DNA of 64,000 nucleotides from Pseudomonadota bacterium. GTDB lineage: Bacteria; Pseudomonadota; Gammaproteobacteria; Burkholderiales; Gallionellaceae. The stretch's first letter is position 1. Every line of letters starts with the position of its first letter. The stretch spans positions 1-64,000 of the forward strand of contig JAJXVB010000006.1 of assembly GCA_021782365.1 (NCBI GenBank). Reading direction: 5' to 3'. A program made the position numbers and the translations under genes. A model generated the notes under the pieces. That model saw nothing but the letters and a program-made list of their open reading frames with translations. It was not told the origin of the DNA and made no database searches. Below, piece by piece: positions 42,537-52,254 of the stretch.

Positions 42537-43376
42537 ATGTTCTCCATCATCATACCCACCTGGAACAACCTGGAACTGCTGAAGCTCTGCGTCGATAGCA
42601 TCAGGAAGAATTCCGCATATCCCCATCAGATCATCGTGCATGTCAACGACGGCAGCGACGGCAGCCTGGCATGGGTGCAAGAACAGGGGATTGAGCACAC
42701 GAGCTCGCCACAGAACATCGGCATCTGCCTCGCGGTCAACGAGGCGGCGATGCTGGCAAAGCTGGACTACATCGTATATCTCAACGACGACATGTATTGC
42801 TGCCCTGGCTGGGACAAGGCGCTTGCCGAAAAAATAAAGGGACTGGACACCGATCTCTTCATGCTCTCGGGCACAATGATAGAGCCCAGGAACACGAACA
42901 ACCCCTGTGTTATCGTCGCCGACTATGGAACGGATGCGGGAAACTTTGAAGAACATAGGCTGCTTGCCGAACTGCAAAACCACAGAAAGGCGGACTGGTG
43001 GGGTGCTACCTGGCCGCCCACGCTGGTCAGCCGCCGATGGTGGTTCAGGGTTGGCGGCTACAGCAGCGAATTCTCCCCCGGCATGAGCAGCGACAACGAT
43101 TTCTCGATGAAGCTGTGGCATGCTGGCTGCAGGGTTTTCATCGGGATCGGCGCCTCCCTCGTGTACCACTTCCAGTGCAAGTCCACCGGCAAGATCAAGA
43201 AAAACGACGGCGGCAAGCAGTTCCTGAACAAGTGGGGCATGCGCCAGTCGGTGTTCGACCGGTATTATTTAAGGCGCGGCAAGATCGCAGAAGGCTTGAG
43301 ACTAGAAGAACCCGAAGACACAAAAGAACTGCGCTGGCAGATGTTGCGCAGCAGGATCAAGCGCGCCCTGGGCTGA
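42537..43376 (+). CDS. Glycosyltransferase family 2 (paralogue B)
   Basis: 279 residues, clearly paralogous to the protein encoded at 38460-39374: the same FSIIIPTWNN start, VNDGSDGSLAWVQEQG, IVYLNDDMYCCPGWD, FSPGMSSDNDFSMKLWHAGC and CKSTGKIKKNDGG. It is on the opposite strand from all its cluster neighbours, convergent with the next gene (20-base overlap). The acceptor is unknown. The 115-base gap before it shows a distant AAGGA but no convincing promoter. Confidence 0.88.
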   Translation: MFSIIIPTWNNLELLKLCVDSIRKNSAYPHQIIVHVNDGSDGSLAWVQEQGIEHTSSPQNIGICLAVNEAAMLAKLDYIVYLNDDMYCCPGWDKALAEKIKGLDTDLFMLSGTMIEPRNTNNPCVIVADYGTDAGNFEEHRLLAELQNHRKADWWGATWPPTLVSRRWWFRVGGYSSEFSPGMSSDNDFSMKLWHAGCRVFIGIGASLVYHFQCKSTGKIKKNDGGKQFLNKWGMRQSVFDRYYLRRGKIAEGLRLEEPEDTKELRWQMLRSRIKRALG

Positions 43377-44115
43377 TTCTGTTCAAGGCTTCCAGCTTGC
43401 GGTATTTCAGGTAGGTTGTGCGCGCGTTCATGCGTGCGATTTGAAAACCTGCCAGCCCATCCAGCATCCCGAGGCGCAAAAGATAAGTCCTGAAAAATGC
43501 CCAGCCGCCTCTCAAGATCGCAGAAAGCAGGCCTGCACGCTTGCCGGCCTCGTGCATCTGTCTGGCTGCCGCGCTCGAATACTGTTCCACCTTGCGTTCG
43601 ACATCGCCCTGATTGAGGTAGCTGTAGTGCAACAGCGGATTCTTGAGTTTTGCTGTCTTTCCATCAAGCCTCACGATCTCGTGGACCAGGCTGCCCGAAA
43701 ACCTTCCCGCATTTCGCCTGAAAAGACGCAGCACATAATCGGGATACCAGCCGGAATGATGGATGAACTTCCCGCAGAATTGCGAGAGGCGCGGACAGTA
43801 ATAGCCGTCCGAATCCGGATTTTTCAAGACTAATTCGATCTCGCATCGCAGATCATCCGTGACGCGCTCGTCCGCATCGATGGAGAGCACCCAGTCGCCT
43901 GTCGCATAGCCCAGCGCTCTATTTTTCTGCGGGCCGAACCCCGGCCAGTCGGCATGCAGGTATACTTTGGCCCCCAGAGAGCGCGCGATGGCAACAGTTT
44001 CGTCCTCGCTTCCCGAATCCACCAGAACGATCTCATCGGCCCAGGATACCGATTCCATGCAGTCGCGCATGTTGCCCGCTTCATTCTTCGAAATGATGAT
44101 GACGGACAGCATCAT
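43357..44115 (-). CDS. Glycosyltransferase family 2, WaaE/KdtX-like
   Basis: 252 residues with the family pattern of LPS core beta-1,4-glucosyltransferases: LSVIIISKNEAGNMRDCMES, EIVLVDSGSEDETVAIARS, GFGPQKNRALGYATGDWVLS, IDADERVTDDL and the C-terminal GGWAFFRTYLLRLGMLDG. The start is the ATG at 44113-44115, which overlaps the stop of the dehydratase gene by four bases; the longer upstream frame is out of family. It ends the minus-strand run waaC-initiating transferase-dehydratase-WaaE-like. Confidence 0.9.
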   Translation of the reverse strand: MMLSVIIISKNEAGNMRDCMESVSWADEIVLVDSGSEDETVAIARSLGAKVYLHADWPGFGPQKNRALGYATGDWVLSIDADERVTDDLRCEIELVLKNPDSDGYYCPRLSQFCGKFIHHSGWYPDYVLRLFRRNAGRFSGSLVHEIVRLDGKTAKLKNPLLHYSYLNQGDVERKVEQYSSAAARQMHEAGKRAGLLSAILRGGWAFFRTYLLRLGMLDGLAGFQIARMNARTTYLKYRKLEALNRISPGRA

Positions 44116-45932
44116 TGTGGCTGATATTCCGGCACCCAGGTCTTCAGCGCTTCCTTCACATCGCCATCCGGCATCGTTTGCACGGATGTCCATTCGAGCA
44201 GTTCCATCAACCACGCCTCATCCGTCGACCTTGCCTTGGCGATGCGCAGCTTGGAATGATGGGTGGGAAGCGTATGCTCGTTGTCGGCCAGCAATTCTTC
44301 ATACAGTTTTTCGCCAGGACGCAATCCGGAAAACTCGATCCTGATTTCTTCCTCTGTATATCCTGAAAGAAGGATGAGCTGCCTTGCAAGATCGACGATC
44401 TTCACGGGCTCCCCCATGTCGAGCACGAAGATCTCGCCGCCTTTGCCCATCAGTCCCGCCTGCAGCACGAGCTGCGCCGCCTCCGGTATGGACATGAAAT
44501 AGCGCGTGATCTCGGGATGGGTCACCGTGACAGGCCCGCCTTGAGCGATCTGCACGCGAAACTTCGGGATCACGCTGCCCGTGCTGCCCAGCACGTTGCC
44601 AAAGCGCACCGTGATAAAGCGCGTCCCATCCGATCCTTGTGCCTGGCATACCATCTCGGCCAGGCGTTTGGAGGCCCCCATCACATTGGTCGGATTGACC
44701 GCCTTGTCGGTCGAGATCAGCACGAATTTCTCGACGCCGTGTTGCCTTGCAGCCTGCGCCAGCGTATATGTTCCCAGGACGTTGTTGCGTATCGCCTGCC
44801 ATGCGTTGTGATTTTCCATCATCGGAACATGCTTGTATGCCGCCGCATGGAACACCACCGGCGGCTTGTATTGCCTCATGATCTCATCGACACGCGCCGC
44901 ATCCCGCACGTCCCCCATGATGCAGACAAAGTCGAGTCCTGCGACCTTCTGCTGAAGCTCCTGCTCCAGCGTGTAGAGCGCATATTCGTTGAGCTCAAAG
45001 AGCACCAGCCTGCCGGGGGAAAAGCGCGCGATCTGGCGGCAAAGCTCCGAACCTATCGAGCCCCCGGCACCCGTCACCATCACGGTTTTCCCGCTTAGCA
45101 GCTCTTTCAGGCCAACCGTATCGAGCAGCACGGGATCGCGCCCCAAAAGGTCGTCGAGTTCGATCGCCCGCAACTGGGAAACCGCCACCTTGCCGCTCAT
45201 CAGATCGTCGAAGGAGGGCACCGTAAGCGCCTCCACCTTCGCAGCATTGCATATCTGGATGGCGCGCTGGCGCTGCTGATGAGAAGATGACGGCATCGCG
45301 ATGATCGCCCGCGAAATGCCGAAGTGCCCCGCAAAACGAGGAAGATCTTCCAGACTGCCCAGCACCCTCACTCCGTTTAGCGTATGGCCATGCTTGCTCG
45401 AATCGTCATCCAGGAATCCCGCCAGCTGCCAGGCAGGATTCATTTCGAGATCCTTGGATAGCGCAACGGCGGCATCCCCGGCCCCCAGTATCAGCACCGG
45501 TTCTCCGGCAAGCTTGAACTTGCCCTGAAATCTCGTCTCTTTCCATGTGCGATAAAGAACCCGGCTTCCGCCCATAAACATGATCAACAAAAGTGGGTCC
45601 AGCACCAGCACAGACCGCGGCACGATCAGATGGCTTCTCGCCATCCTGAGTGCGAACGGGATGACTATGGCAGCCAAAAGAACCGCAAGCACGATACGCC
45701 GCAGATCGTTCAGACTCGCATAACGCCAGATGCCGCGGTAAAGACCGAACTGCCAGAAAATCATAACCTGCAGAGGGACGACCCATAGCAGGGTATACCG
45801 CATCTCTGCGCTGAAATTGACAGGCAAGTCGAAATTGAAACGAAGCAGATAGGCGAGCATCCAGGCCGCTGCGGCCGCGACGATGTCGTGAAGGATCGCA
45901 AGCAGGGTGCGCGTGTAAGACTTACTCAGCAT
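44112..45932 (-). CDS. Membrane nucleoside-diphosphate-sugar 4,6-dehydratase (WbpM/CapD family)
   Basis: 606 residues. Four N-terminal membrane helices (about 1-115) are followed by a first Rossmann segment VLILGAGDAAVALSKDLE and the catalytic SDR domain from about 285 with VTGAGGSIGSELCRQIA, IMGDVRDAARVD, FHAAAYKHVPMME and STDKAVNPTNVMGASKR, in which the usual tyrosine is replaced by methionine as in WbpM. Likely makes a 4-keto-6-deoxy sugar nucleotide such as from UDP-GlcNAc for O-antigen. It overlaps the initiating transferase gene by 11 bases and the next gene by four. Confidence 0.92.
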   Translation of the reverse strand: MLSKSYTRTLLAILHDIVAAAAAWMLAYLLRFNFDLPVNFSAEMRYTLLWVVPLQVMIFWQFGLYRGIWRYASLNDLRRIVLAVLLAAIVIPFALRMARSHLIVPRSVLVLDPLLLIMFMGGSRVLYRTWKETRFQGKFKLAGEPVLILGAGDAAVALSKDLEMNPAWQLAGFLDDDSSKHGHTLNGVRVLGSLEDLPRFAGHFGISRAIIAMPSSSHQQRQRAIQICNAAKVEALTVPSFDDLMSGKVAVSQLRAIELDDLLGRDPVLLDTVGLKELLSGKTVMVTGAGGSIGSELCRQIARFSPGRLVLFELNEYALYTLEQELQQKVAGLDFVCIMGDVRDAARVDEIMRQYKPPVVFHAAAYKHVPMMENHNAWQAIRNNVLGTYTLAQAARQHGVEKFVLISTDKAVNPTNVMGASKRLAEMVCQAQGSDGTRFITVRFGNVLGSTGSVIPKFRVQIAQGGPVTVTHPEITRYFMSIPEAAQLVLQAGLMGKGGEIFVLDMGEPVKIVDLARQLILLSGYTEEEIRIEFSGLRPGEKLYEELLADNEHTLPTHHSKLRIAKARSTDEAWLMELLEWTSVQTMPDGDVKEALKTWVPEYQPQ

Positions 45933-46893
45933 CGCCTTTTTCCTGATGCATGCGCCAGCGCTTGTCCACCCACATGCTTATCCCCAGATAAATTGCAGCC
46001 CAGAAGGCCAGGAGATTACCCTGAAATTTCCTATCCATGTGCAATCCGATCAGCGCCGATATGCCGGCCAGCACCATCAGCACATATTCTGCAATGGCCG
46101 TGTTGCGATGCCCCCACCCCATCTTCACCAGCCTCTGGTAATAATGGCTGCAATGGGCGACGGAAAGCGCCTCCCTTTTGCGAATGCGCCTGAAAAGCGT
46201 GAATGTCGCATCGACCACGAAAGGCGAGAACACCAGAAGAGGGAACCAGAAAGGCCAATATCCCTTCTGCCAACCCATCACGCCGAAGGCTGCGGCAAGG
46301 AATCCAAGCGGGATCGAACCCGCATCGCCCATGAAGATTTTTGCAGGATGAAAATTGTGATACAGGAATCCCATCGCCGCCGCACCCACCGTGAAACTGA
46401 GCATCGCGAAGGAGGCATTCCCGTTCATCAGGGCAGCGATGCCATAGAAGCTGAAACCCATCAGCGCCATGCCGCCCGCGAGGCCGTCCGAACCGTCCAT
46501 GAAATTGTAAAGGTTGGTCATCCAGACGATGTAAATCGTGACCGGCAGCATCCACACCCCGCCAAGTTTTGAACCCAGCACCACGCACAGCGCCGCGATG
46601 AAATGGCCGACCAGGCGAATCTTAGGCTTCAGACCGCGCACATCGTCGACGAGCGACATGAGGAAAAGCCCCAGCATCGGAACGACGAACCACCATTCCC
46701 ATGACTTGAAAAGCAGAACCCAGCCCGACATGATGCCCGCCAATAGCGCGATGCCGCCCGTGCGCGGTACCGGCTTGTCGTGCAGCGAGCGTTCGTTCGG
46801 GATGTCCTCTATCGTACCGTGCTTGCTCAAAGTCAGAATCAGCGCCAGCAGCATGGTGACTGCGGCCGAGATCAGCGGTGAATATTGGTTCAT
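45922..46893 (-). CDS. Undecaprenyl-phosphate sugar-1-phosphate transferase (WecA/MraY superfamily)
   Basis: Polytopic enzyme that loads the first sugar phosphate on undecaprenyl phosphate. 323 residues, about eleven helices, with the metal-binding LVDDVRGLKPK, NLYNFMDGSDGLAGGMA and KIFMGDAGSIPLGFLAAAFG, and a cytoplasmic TLFRRIRKREALSVAHCSHYYQR-type segment near 250. The start is ATG 46891-46893 (MNQYSPLIS), 44 bases after waaC; the longer frame runs back over waaC. It would work with the dehydratase encoded immediately downstream. Confidence 0.92.
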   Translation of the reverse strand: MNQYSPLISAAVTMLLALILTLSKHGTIEDIPNERSLHDKPVPRTGGIALLAGIMSGWVLLFKSWEWWFVVPMLGLFLMSLVDDVRGLKPKIRLVGHFIAALCVVLGSKLGGVWMLPVTIYIVWMTNLYNFMDGSDGLAGGMALMGFSFYGIAALMNGNASFAMLSFTVGAAAMGFLYHNFHPAKIFMGDAGSIPLGFLAAAFGVMGWQKGYWPFWFPLLVFSPFVVDATFTLFRRIRKREALSVAHCSHYYQRLVKMGWGHRNTAIAEYVLMVLAGISALIGLHMDRKFQGNLLAFWAAIYLGISMWVDKRWRMHQEKGDAE

Positions 46894-46937
46894 GAACGGT
46901 ACCAGGGATTGAACGGCGTGAATTCTAACATGGCCCC

Positions 46938-47966
46938 TCAGCCATAAATCCCGGAAAACTGCCTGAAGCACTCTTCCATGACGCGCTCCGCGCTGATGGC
47001 CTCCTGACAGGGCGGCCATCTCTCATCGGAAATGGGGCAATCCCTCTTGAAGCAGGGCGAGCAGTCGAGGCCGCTTGTGATGTGCTTGCAGTATCTTCCC
47101 AGTATACCGCTGTAGTCTGGGTCGGTCGGACCATGGAGCATGATACCCGGCACATCCAGAACCGAGGCGAGGTGACCTATACCGGTCTCCACACTGACAA
47201 ATCCTCGCGCATGCAAAAGCACGCCTGCGAGCTCATTCAGAGAAAGTCTAGGCAAAACCTCGCCTCCCTGAAGCGCAATCCGCTCGGCGCGCTGCCTCTC
47301 CTCCTCGTTTCCCCATGGCAGAAGGCAGCGGAATCCCTTTTTCGTGAGCATACCTGTAAGCTTCAGCCAATATTCTTCCGGCCAGTATTTGCTGTTCCAG
47401 GTGGTCCCATGAAGCAGCACGACGCCATTTCTTCCGACATCGAAGGGGGGCGCCTGCCCCATCAGCTTCTGCCTGAATGCTGCAAGGCCGAAATCCGGCC
47501 GAGTGTTCGCATCGCTTCCAAAGAGCTGCGCGATCAGCGCCCTGTTCTTCTCAACCACATGCATGCCATGTGGAACTTCTGCAGTCTTCTTGTAGAACCT
47601 TGCGGCAAGCGCCTCCCGCGCACTGTTTTCAGAAAAACCGTATATATCGGCGCCTGCAAGGCGAGCCAAAAGCGCGCTCTTGATGAGGCCCTGCGCATCG
47701 ATCACCAGGTCGTAACGCTCACCCCTTAACTGCTTCTTCAGGCTGCGCAGCAATCCAGGAATTTTCCACCAGGTTTTCTTGTGGCGCCTCAAAGGCACCG
47801 CCATCACCTTGTCCACTGCAGAATGCCAGCCGGCCATCTCGGAAAAGGCGGGTTCGACCAGCCAGTGTATTTCGGCGTCCGGAAAGCACAGGCGCAGGTC
47901 GCTGATGGCCGGAAACAGGTGCAGGACGTCGCCCAGCGAGGAAAGCCTAACGACGAGAATCTTCAT
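46938..47966 (-). CDS. waaC: Lipopolysaccharide heptosyltransferase I
   Basis: GT9 enzyme that adds the first heptose to Kdo of the LPS inner core. It has the signature start MKILVVRLSSLGDVLHLFPA, LVIDAQGLIKSALLARLAGA, LLHGTTWNSKYWPEEYW and the donor-site VSVETGIGHLASVLDVPGIM with HGPTDP. 342 residues. A C-terminal cysteine group (DCSPCFKRDCPI) is common in this family. It heads the minus-strand LPS run and diverges from fbp across 224 bases, in which I see no convincing promoter on the waaC side. Confidence 0.93.
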   Translation of the reverse strand: MKILVVRLSSLGDVLHLFPAISDLRLCFPDAEIHWLVEPAFSEMAGWHSAVDKVMAVPLRRHKKTWWKIPGLLRSLKKQLRGERYDLVIDAQGLIKSALLARLAGADIYGFSENSAREALAARFYKKTAEVPHGMHVVEKNRALIAQLFGSDANTRPDFGLAAFRQKLMGQAPPFDVGRNGVVLLHGTTWNSKYWPEEYWLKLTGMLTKKGFRCLLPWGNEEERQRAERIALQGGEVLPRLSLNELAGVLLHARGFVSVETGIGHLASVLDVPGIMLHGPTDPDYSGILGRYCKHITSGLDCSPCFKRDCPISDERWPPCQEAISAERVMEECFRQFSGIYG

Positions 47967-48190
47967 GATCTGTAGATTGCGATCTGCAAGGATCGCGCGG
48001 TTTCTGTGCCATCTTTCAACTATATATCATCTAGGCTTAATTTAGGCTAAAACCTCTCAGACGGCCCGCAATGATGGCGATCACAATTGGGAATGCACAG
48101 CTGACGCAACAATTTGGCGCACAAATCGATGCAAAAGACGGTACAATCGCGAGTTCAAAATTTCAACCCTGTACGACAAGGATAAAACGA

Positions 48191-49192
48191 ATGAGCAAGA
48201 GCCTGATCCAATTCATCATCGAAGAACAGCGCCAGATCCCCCACGCAAGTGGCGATTTCACCGGACTTCTGAACGACATCGTCTCCGCATGCAAGCAGAT
48301 CGCGCATGACGTGAACAAGGGCGCGCTGATCGGCGTTCTGGGCAGCGCCGGCAGCGAGAACGTGCAAGGCGAGACTCAGAAGAAACTCGACGTGATCACG
48401 AACGAGGTTTTCATCAAGGCCAACGAATGGGGCGGACATCTGGCCGCGATGGCTTCCGAGGAAATGGACGACATCTATCCCATCCCGGCCCAGTACCCAA
48501 AGGGAAAATACCTGATCTGCTTCGATCCGCTGGACGGCTCATCCAATATCGACGTGAACATTTCCGTGGGCACGATATTCTCCATCCTGCGCTGCCCGGA
48601 TGGCGTGACCAATCCGACCGCAGCCGACTTCCTGCAGCCCGGAACCAAGCAGGTATGCGCAGGATATGCGCTTTATGGCCCTAATACCATGATCGTGCTC
48701 ACCACAGGAAATGGCGTGAACGGCTTCACGCTGGATCGCGACGTCGGTGACTTCTTCCTGACCCATCCCAACATGCAGATTCCGGCCGACACTGCCGAGT
48801 TCGCCATCAACATGTCCAACCAGCGCTTCTGGGAAAAGCCGGTGCAGCGCTATGTCGAGGAATGCGTGAAGGGCAAGGACGGCGGCCGCGAAAAGAATTT
48901 CAACATGCGCTGGGTTGCCTCCATGGTCGCCGAGGTGCATCGCATCCTGACACGCGGCGGCATCTTCATGTATCCGTTCGACACCAAGGATCCTTCCAAG
49001 GCAGGCAAGCTGCGCCTGATGTATGAGGCAAACCCGATGTCCTTCATCGTCGAACAGGCAGGCGGCTTGAGCTCTACTGGACGCGAGCGCATCATGGAAG
49101 TCACCCCTACCGGCCTTCACCAGCGCGTCCCCGTGATACTGGGATCGAAGAACGAAGTCGAGCGCGTGGTGAGCTACCACAAGGGTGCATAA
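48191..49192 (+). CDS. fbp: Fructose-1,6-bisphosphatase class I
   Basis: Gluconeogenic/Calvin-cycle hydrolysis of fructose 1,6-bisphosphate. 333 residues with metal-binding [13 protein letters not shown], preceded by [10 protein letters not shown] and ASEEMDDI, and followed by [17 protein letters not shown] and [15 protein letters not shown]. The start is ATG 48191 (MSKSLIQFI) with AAGGA eight bases upstream; a 40-residue in-frame extension has no family similarity. A TACAAT at 48142-48147 may be its -10 but lacks a -35. purC follows after 12 bases. Confidence 0.96.
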   Translation: MSKSLIQFIIEEQRQIPHASGDFTGLLNDIVSACKQIAHDVNKGALIGVLGSAGSENVQGETQKKLDVITNEVFIKANEWGGHLAAMASEEMDDIYPIPAQYPKGKYLICFDPLDGSSNIDVNISVGTIFSILRCPDGVTNPTAADFLQPGTKQVCAGYALYGPNTMIVLTTGNGVNGFTLDRDVGDFFLTHPNMQIPADTAEFAINMSNQRFWEKPVQRYVEECVKGKDGGREKNFNMRWVASMVAEVHRILTRGGIFMYPFDTKDPSKAGKLRLMYEANPMSFIVEQAGGLSSTGRERIMEVTPTGLHQRVPVILGSKNEVERVVSYHKGA

Positions 49193-49204
49193 AGACTGGA
49201 AGCC

Positions 49205-50092
49205 ATGGAGACGTCCGCGCTGCATGAATCCAGTCTGACCAGCCTGCCCTTCCTGCATCGCGGCAAGGTGCGCGACCTCTATGAGGTCGATGCGCAGCAT
49301 CTTCTGATCGTGCAGACTGACAGACTTTCCGCCTTCGACGTCATCCTGCCCGACCCGATTCCTGGAAAAGGCGCGGTTCTCACCGCCATGTCGAACTTCT
49401 GGTTCGGCAAACTCGGACACATCATCCCCAACCACCTGAGCGGGAGAGCCCCGGAGTCCGTGGTCAGGGGAGCGGATGAAATCGAACAGGTAAGGGGTCG
49501 CTCATTCGTCACGAAAAAGCTCAAACCTTTGCCGATCGAGGCCATCGTCCGCGGATATCTCGTCGGCTCAGGATGGAAGGATTACCAGAAGACGGGTAGC
49601 GTCTGCGGCATCGCGCTGCCTCCTGGTCTTAAGGAAGCGGAGAAGCTTCCGGAGGCGCTTTTCACGCCTTCCACGAAGGCCGCAGTGGGCGAACACGACG
49701 AGAACATCTCCTACGAGGAAGCCGAACGCCTGCTGGGGGATAAGCGCGCAGCCGAAGTCAGGGATGCAGCGATCGCTCTCTATGTCGAGGCGGCAAACTA
49801 TGCGGCGACCAGGGGCATCATCATCGCGGATACGAAGTTCGAATTTGGCGTCGACGAATCAGGAAAACTTTATCTGATCGACGAGGCCCTGACGCCGGAT
49901 TCATCTCGTTTCTGGCCTGCCGAGACCTATCAGGTGGGCAAGAATCCGCCGAGCTTTGACAAGCAGTTCGTGCGCGACTGGCTGGAGTCCTCAGGATGGA
50001 ACAAGAAGGCACCCGCGCCGCGCATCCCGGAAGCAGTGCTGCAAAAGACTGCAGAAAAATATCGGGAAGCGCTGCAGCGCCTGACGGCCTGA
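49205..50092 (+). CDS. purC: Phosphoribosylaminoimidazole-succinocarboxamide synthase
   Basis: Joins CAIR and aspartate in purine synthesis (SAICAR synthetase). 295 residues with [69 protein letters not shown] and [10 protein letters not shown]. The long form without fusion partner is common in betaproteobacteria. It is seven bases from the convergent DUF4124 gene. Confidence 0.97.
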   Translation: METSALHESSLTSLPFLHRGKVRDLYEVDAQHLLIVQTDRLSAFDVILPDPIPGKGAVLTAMSNFWFGKLGHIIPNHLSGRAPESVVRGADEIEQVRGRSFVTKKLKPLPIEAIVRGYLVGSGWKDYQKTGSVCGIALPPGLKEAEKLPEALFTPSTKAAVGEHDENISYEEAERLLGDKRAAEVRDAAIALYVEAANYAATRGIIIADTKFEFGVDESGKLYLIDEALTPDSSRFWPAETYQVGKNPPSFDKQFVRDWLESSGWNKKAPAPRIPEAVLQKTAEKYREALQRLTA

Positions 50093-50099
50093 CGAGAAG

Positions 50100-50708
50100 C
50101 TATTTCCCCGTGAGCTCCTTGTAGCGCGTCTTCTCCGAGTCGAAACGGGCCTGAACGTCAGCCCTCTTTTCCTTGCTCCTGGCAAGGTCCTGCTGCAAGC
50201 TACCCAGACGTTCCTGCGATTCCTTGATTTCGTTCAACATGAATAGCGGGACTTTCTTGTTTGCCTTTCGGCGCTCCGCCACTTCCTTTTGCAAAGAGGA
50301 CAAATGGTTCGTGACCATCGCAATCTGCGAATTGATGCTGGTGATGCCCGCATCCACCTGCTGAAGGCTGCGCGTTTTCGCAAGTTCAATTTCATCCACA
50401 CTGCTATAGCTTTCCACAAGCGATTTGTCGTAGCGCCTCTGATCCCTTGCGGCGGCAGCCTCCGCGCGTGTCTTCGCGGACTCTTCGTCCTTCGCGCGGC
50501 GCTCATCCGGCGTCAGCACATCCTGAGTCTTGATCACGACGCCGGATTTATTCAAAATCTGACGGCTCTTGTTTGCATATTCGGGCGGCAGCGTCTCGGA
50601 ATAGTGGGTGACTCCCTGATTGTCGACCCATTTATATGTGTCGGCAAAGGCCGGCAAGCCGGCAAGCAGGCCCGCGATCAGGACTGCCGATCGCTCAAAT
50701 TTGTTCAT
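50100..50708 (-). CDS. Exported DUF4124 coiled-coil protein
   Basis: 202 residues with a signal peptide ending ...LPAFA, then a DUF4124 domain ([20 protein letters not shown]) near residues 23-45, and a long charged coiled-coil region from about 60 to 200. Function unknown; such proteins are periplasmic or envelope-associated. The ATG overlaps the 3' end of pyrE by 14 bases, so it is probably cotranscribed. A second DUF4124 protein of similar plan is encoded at 59921-60328. Confidence 0.85.
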   Translation of the reverse strand: MNKFERSAVLIAGLLAGLPAFADTYKWVDNQGVTHYSETLPPEYANKSRQILNKSGVVIKTQDVLTPDERRAKDEESAKTRAEAAAARDQRRYDKSLVESYSSVDEIELAKTRSLQQVDAGITSINSQIAMVTNHLSSLQKEVAERRKANKKVPLFMLNEIKESQERLGSLQQDLARSKEKRADVQARFDSEKTRYKELTGK

Positions 50709-51360
50709 CTTCGACCCCGAAAAGATCGCGATAGGCTCTCACCGCGTTGAGATTTTCCTGCATCTCCGGCTCGTCCTGCAAATAACCAAGCAGGTCGGTG
50801 AGCGTGGCAATCGCAATGACGGGGATGCCATATGTCTCCCTGACTTCCTGAACTGCCGAAAAATCTCCGAGCCCGCGCTCCATGCGGTCCAATGCGATCA
50901 CGACACCGCATGGCACAGCGCCCGCATCGCGTATCAGCTCGATGGATTCGCGCACCGAAGTGCCTGCAGAGATCACGTCGTCTATGATCAGAACGCGGCC
51001 TTCGAGCTTCGCGCCCACAGTGCTGCCGCCCTCTCCGTGATCCTTGGCTTCCTTCCTGTTATAGCAATAAGGCACATTGCGGCCTTGCTCGGCCAGCGCG
51101 ATCGCCGTGCCTGCCGCCAGCGGAATGCCCTTGTAGGCAGGGCCGAAAAGCATGTCGAACGGCACTTCAGCGGCCTGGATGGCCTGCGCATAAAACTGCG
51201 CGAGGTTCCTCAGCGAATCTCCGTCGTTGAACAAACCCGCATTGAAAAAATAAGGAGAAAGGCGTCCGGCCTTGGTTTGAAACTCGCCAAAACGCAAAAC
51301 CTTCTTGCCAACCGCGAAGCGGATGAAATCCTGTCTGAAATTGAACATGTTCCGATTCAT
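50695..51360 (-). CDS. pyrE: Orotate phosphoribosyltransferase
   Basis: Forms OMP in pyrimidine synthesis. 221 residues with [43 protein letters not shown] (flexible loop) and the PRPP motif [17 protein letters not shown]. Starts ATG at 51358-51360; a second ATG four codons in is possible. It diverges from the exonuclease gene across 54 bases with a shared palindromic -10. Confidence 0.96.
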   Translation of the reverse strand: MNRNMFNFRQDFIRFAVGKKVLRFGEFQTKAGRLSPYFFNAGLFNDGDSLRNLAQFYAQAIQAAEVPFDMLFGPAYKGIPLAAGTAIALAEQGRNVPYCYNRKEAKDHGEGGSTVGAKLEGRVLIIDDVISAGTSVRESIELIRDAGAVPCGVVIALDRMERGLGDFSAVQEVRETYGIPVIAIATLTDLLGYLQDEPEMQENLNAVRAYRDLFGVEDEQI

Positions 51361-51377
51361 GAATACCGTCTGGAAAC

Positions 51378-51385
51378 ATTATAAT
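51378..51385. promoter_or_regulatory. Palindromic -10 element ATTATAAT shared by pyrE and the exonuclease gene
   Basis: ATTATAAT is its own reverse complement, so each strand shows a perfect TATAAT (plus strand 51380-51385, minus strand 51378-51383). It is the only good -10 in the 54-base divergent gap and points both ways, about 30 bases from one ATG and 18 from the other. Neither -35 is strong. Confidence 0.5.
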
Positions 51386-51414
51386 CTTGCGCTGACTTTC
51401 ATAGGAATTTTTTC

Positions 51415-52185
51415 ATGCGCATCATCTCCGTCAATTTGAATGGCATCAGATCCGCCTCCAGCAAGGGATTTTATGAATGGCTGTCGCATCAGGATGCGGA
51501 TGTCGTCTGTCTTCAGGAGCTCAAGGCACAGGCCCCCGACATGACAGAACAGATGCTGAATCCTGATGGCTACCGCGGCTACTTTCATTATGCCGAGAAG
51601 AAGGGTTACAGCGGCGTCGGCATCTATTGCAGGGATGAACCCAGGCAAGTGGTCCAGGGGCTTGGAATAACGGAGTTCGATGTCGAAGGCCGATATATCT
51701 GCGCAGACTTCGAGGATTTCAGCGTCGTCTCCGTCTATCTTCCATCAGGCTCAAGCGGCGATGAAAGGCAGGCCGTCAAGTTCAAATTCATGGAAGCCTT
51801 CCTGCCTCATCTCAAAGAACTGCGCGCAAGCCAACGCGAGGTCGTGATCTGCGGCGACTGGAACATCGCTCACAAGGAGGTCGATCTGAAAAACTGGAGA
51901 GGAAACAGAAAGAATTCAGGCTTCCTTCCGGAAGAACGCGCATGGCTCACCCACGTGTTCGACGAAGTGGGTTTTGTCGACGTGTTCCGCGCGATACATC
52001 CGGAGCTCGAGGCCTATACCTGGTGGTCGAATCGCGGCCAGGCCTGGGCAAAAAATGTCGGCTGGCGCATCGACTACCAGATTGCAACACCGGGTTTCGC
52101 AAGACTGGCAAAGGCCGCCAGCGTCTACAAGGAGCAGCGCTTCTCGGACCATGCGCCGCTCATCATGGATTACGATCTCGCCTGA
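51415..52185 (+). CDS. xth: Exodeoxyribonuclease III (AP endonuclease)
   Basis: 256-residue EEP-family nuclease that nicks abasic sites and removes 3' blocks. Motifs: RIISVNLNGIRSA, VVCLQELKA (metal-binding glutamate), GYSGVGIYCR, VICGDWNIAHKEVDLKNW, SGFLPEERAWL and the C-terminal RFSDHAPLIMDYDL with the catalytic histidine. It diverges from pyrE. Confidence 0.95.
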   Translation: MRIISVNLNGIRSASSKGFYEWLSHQDADVVCLQELKAQAPDMTEQMLNPDGYRGYFHYAEKKGYSGVGIYCRDEPRQVVQGLGITEFDVEGRYICADFEDFSVVSVYLPSGSSGDERQAVKFKFMEAFLPHLKELRASQREVVICGDWNIAHKEVDLKNWRGNRKNSGFLPEERAWLTHVFDEVGFVDVFRAIHPELEAYTWWSNRGQAWAKNVGWRIDYQIATPGFARLAKAASVYKEQRFSDHAPLIMDYDLA

Positions 52186-52210
52186 ATTCGGCTTGTTGCC
52201 CGATTCCATG

Positions 52211-52246
52211 CGTCAGATTAAACTCAACCGTCAGACTTAAATTCAG
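52211..52246 (+). repeat. Two 18-base imperfect direct repeats before the DUF4337 gene
   Basis: Copies at 52211-52228 and 52229-52246 both begin CGTCAGA and continue with TTAAA plus a TTCA/CTCA element. They end about eight bases before the ATG and cover the ribosome-site region. They could be an operator, but there is no supporting promoter. Confidence 0.4.
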
Positions 52247-52254
52247 GAGAGAAA

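Noticed and set aside
48114-48147. Promoter for fbp with TACAAT at 48142-48147
   Set aside because: The nearest -35-like TTGGCG is 22 bases away and nothing fits at 17 bases.
48539-49435. 298-codon antisense frame over fbp and purC
   Set aside because: Crosses two certain genes and shows no domain.
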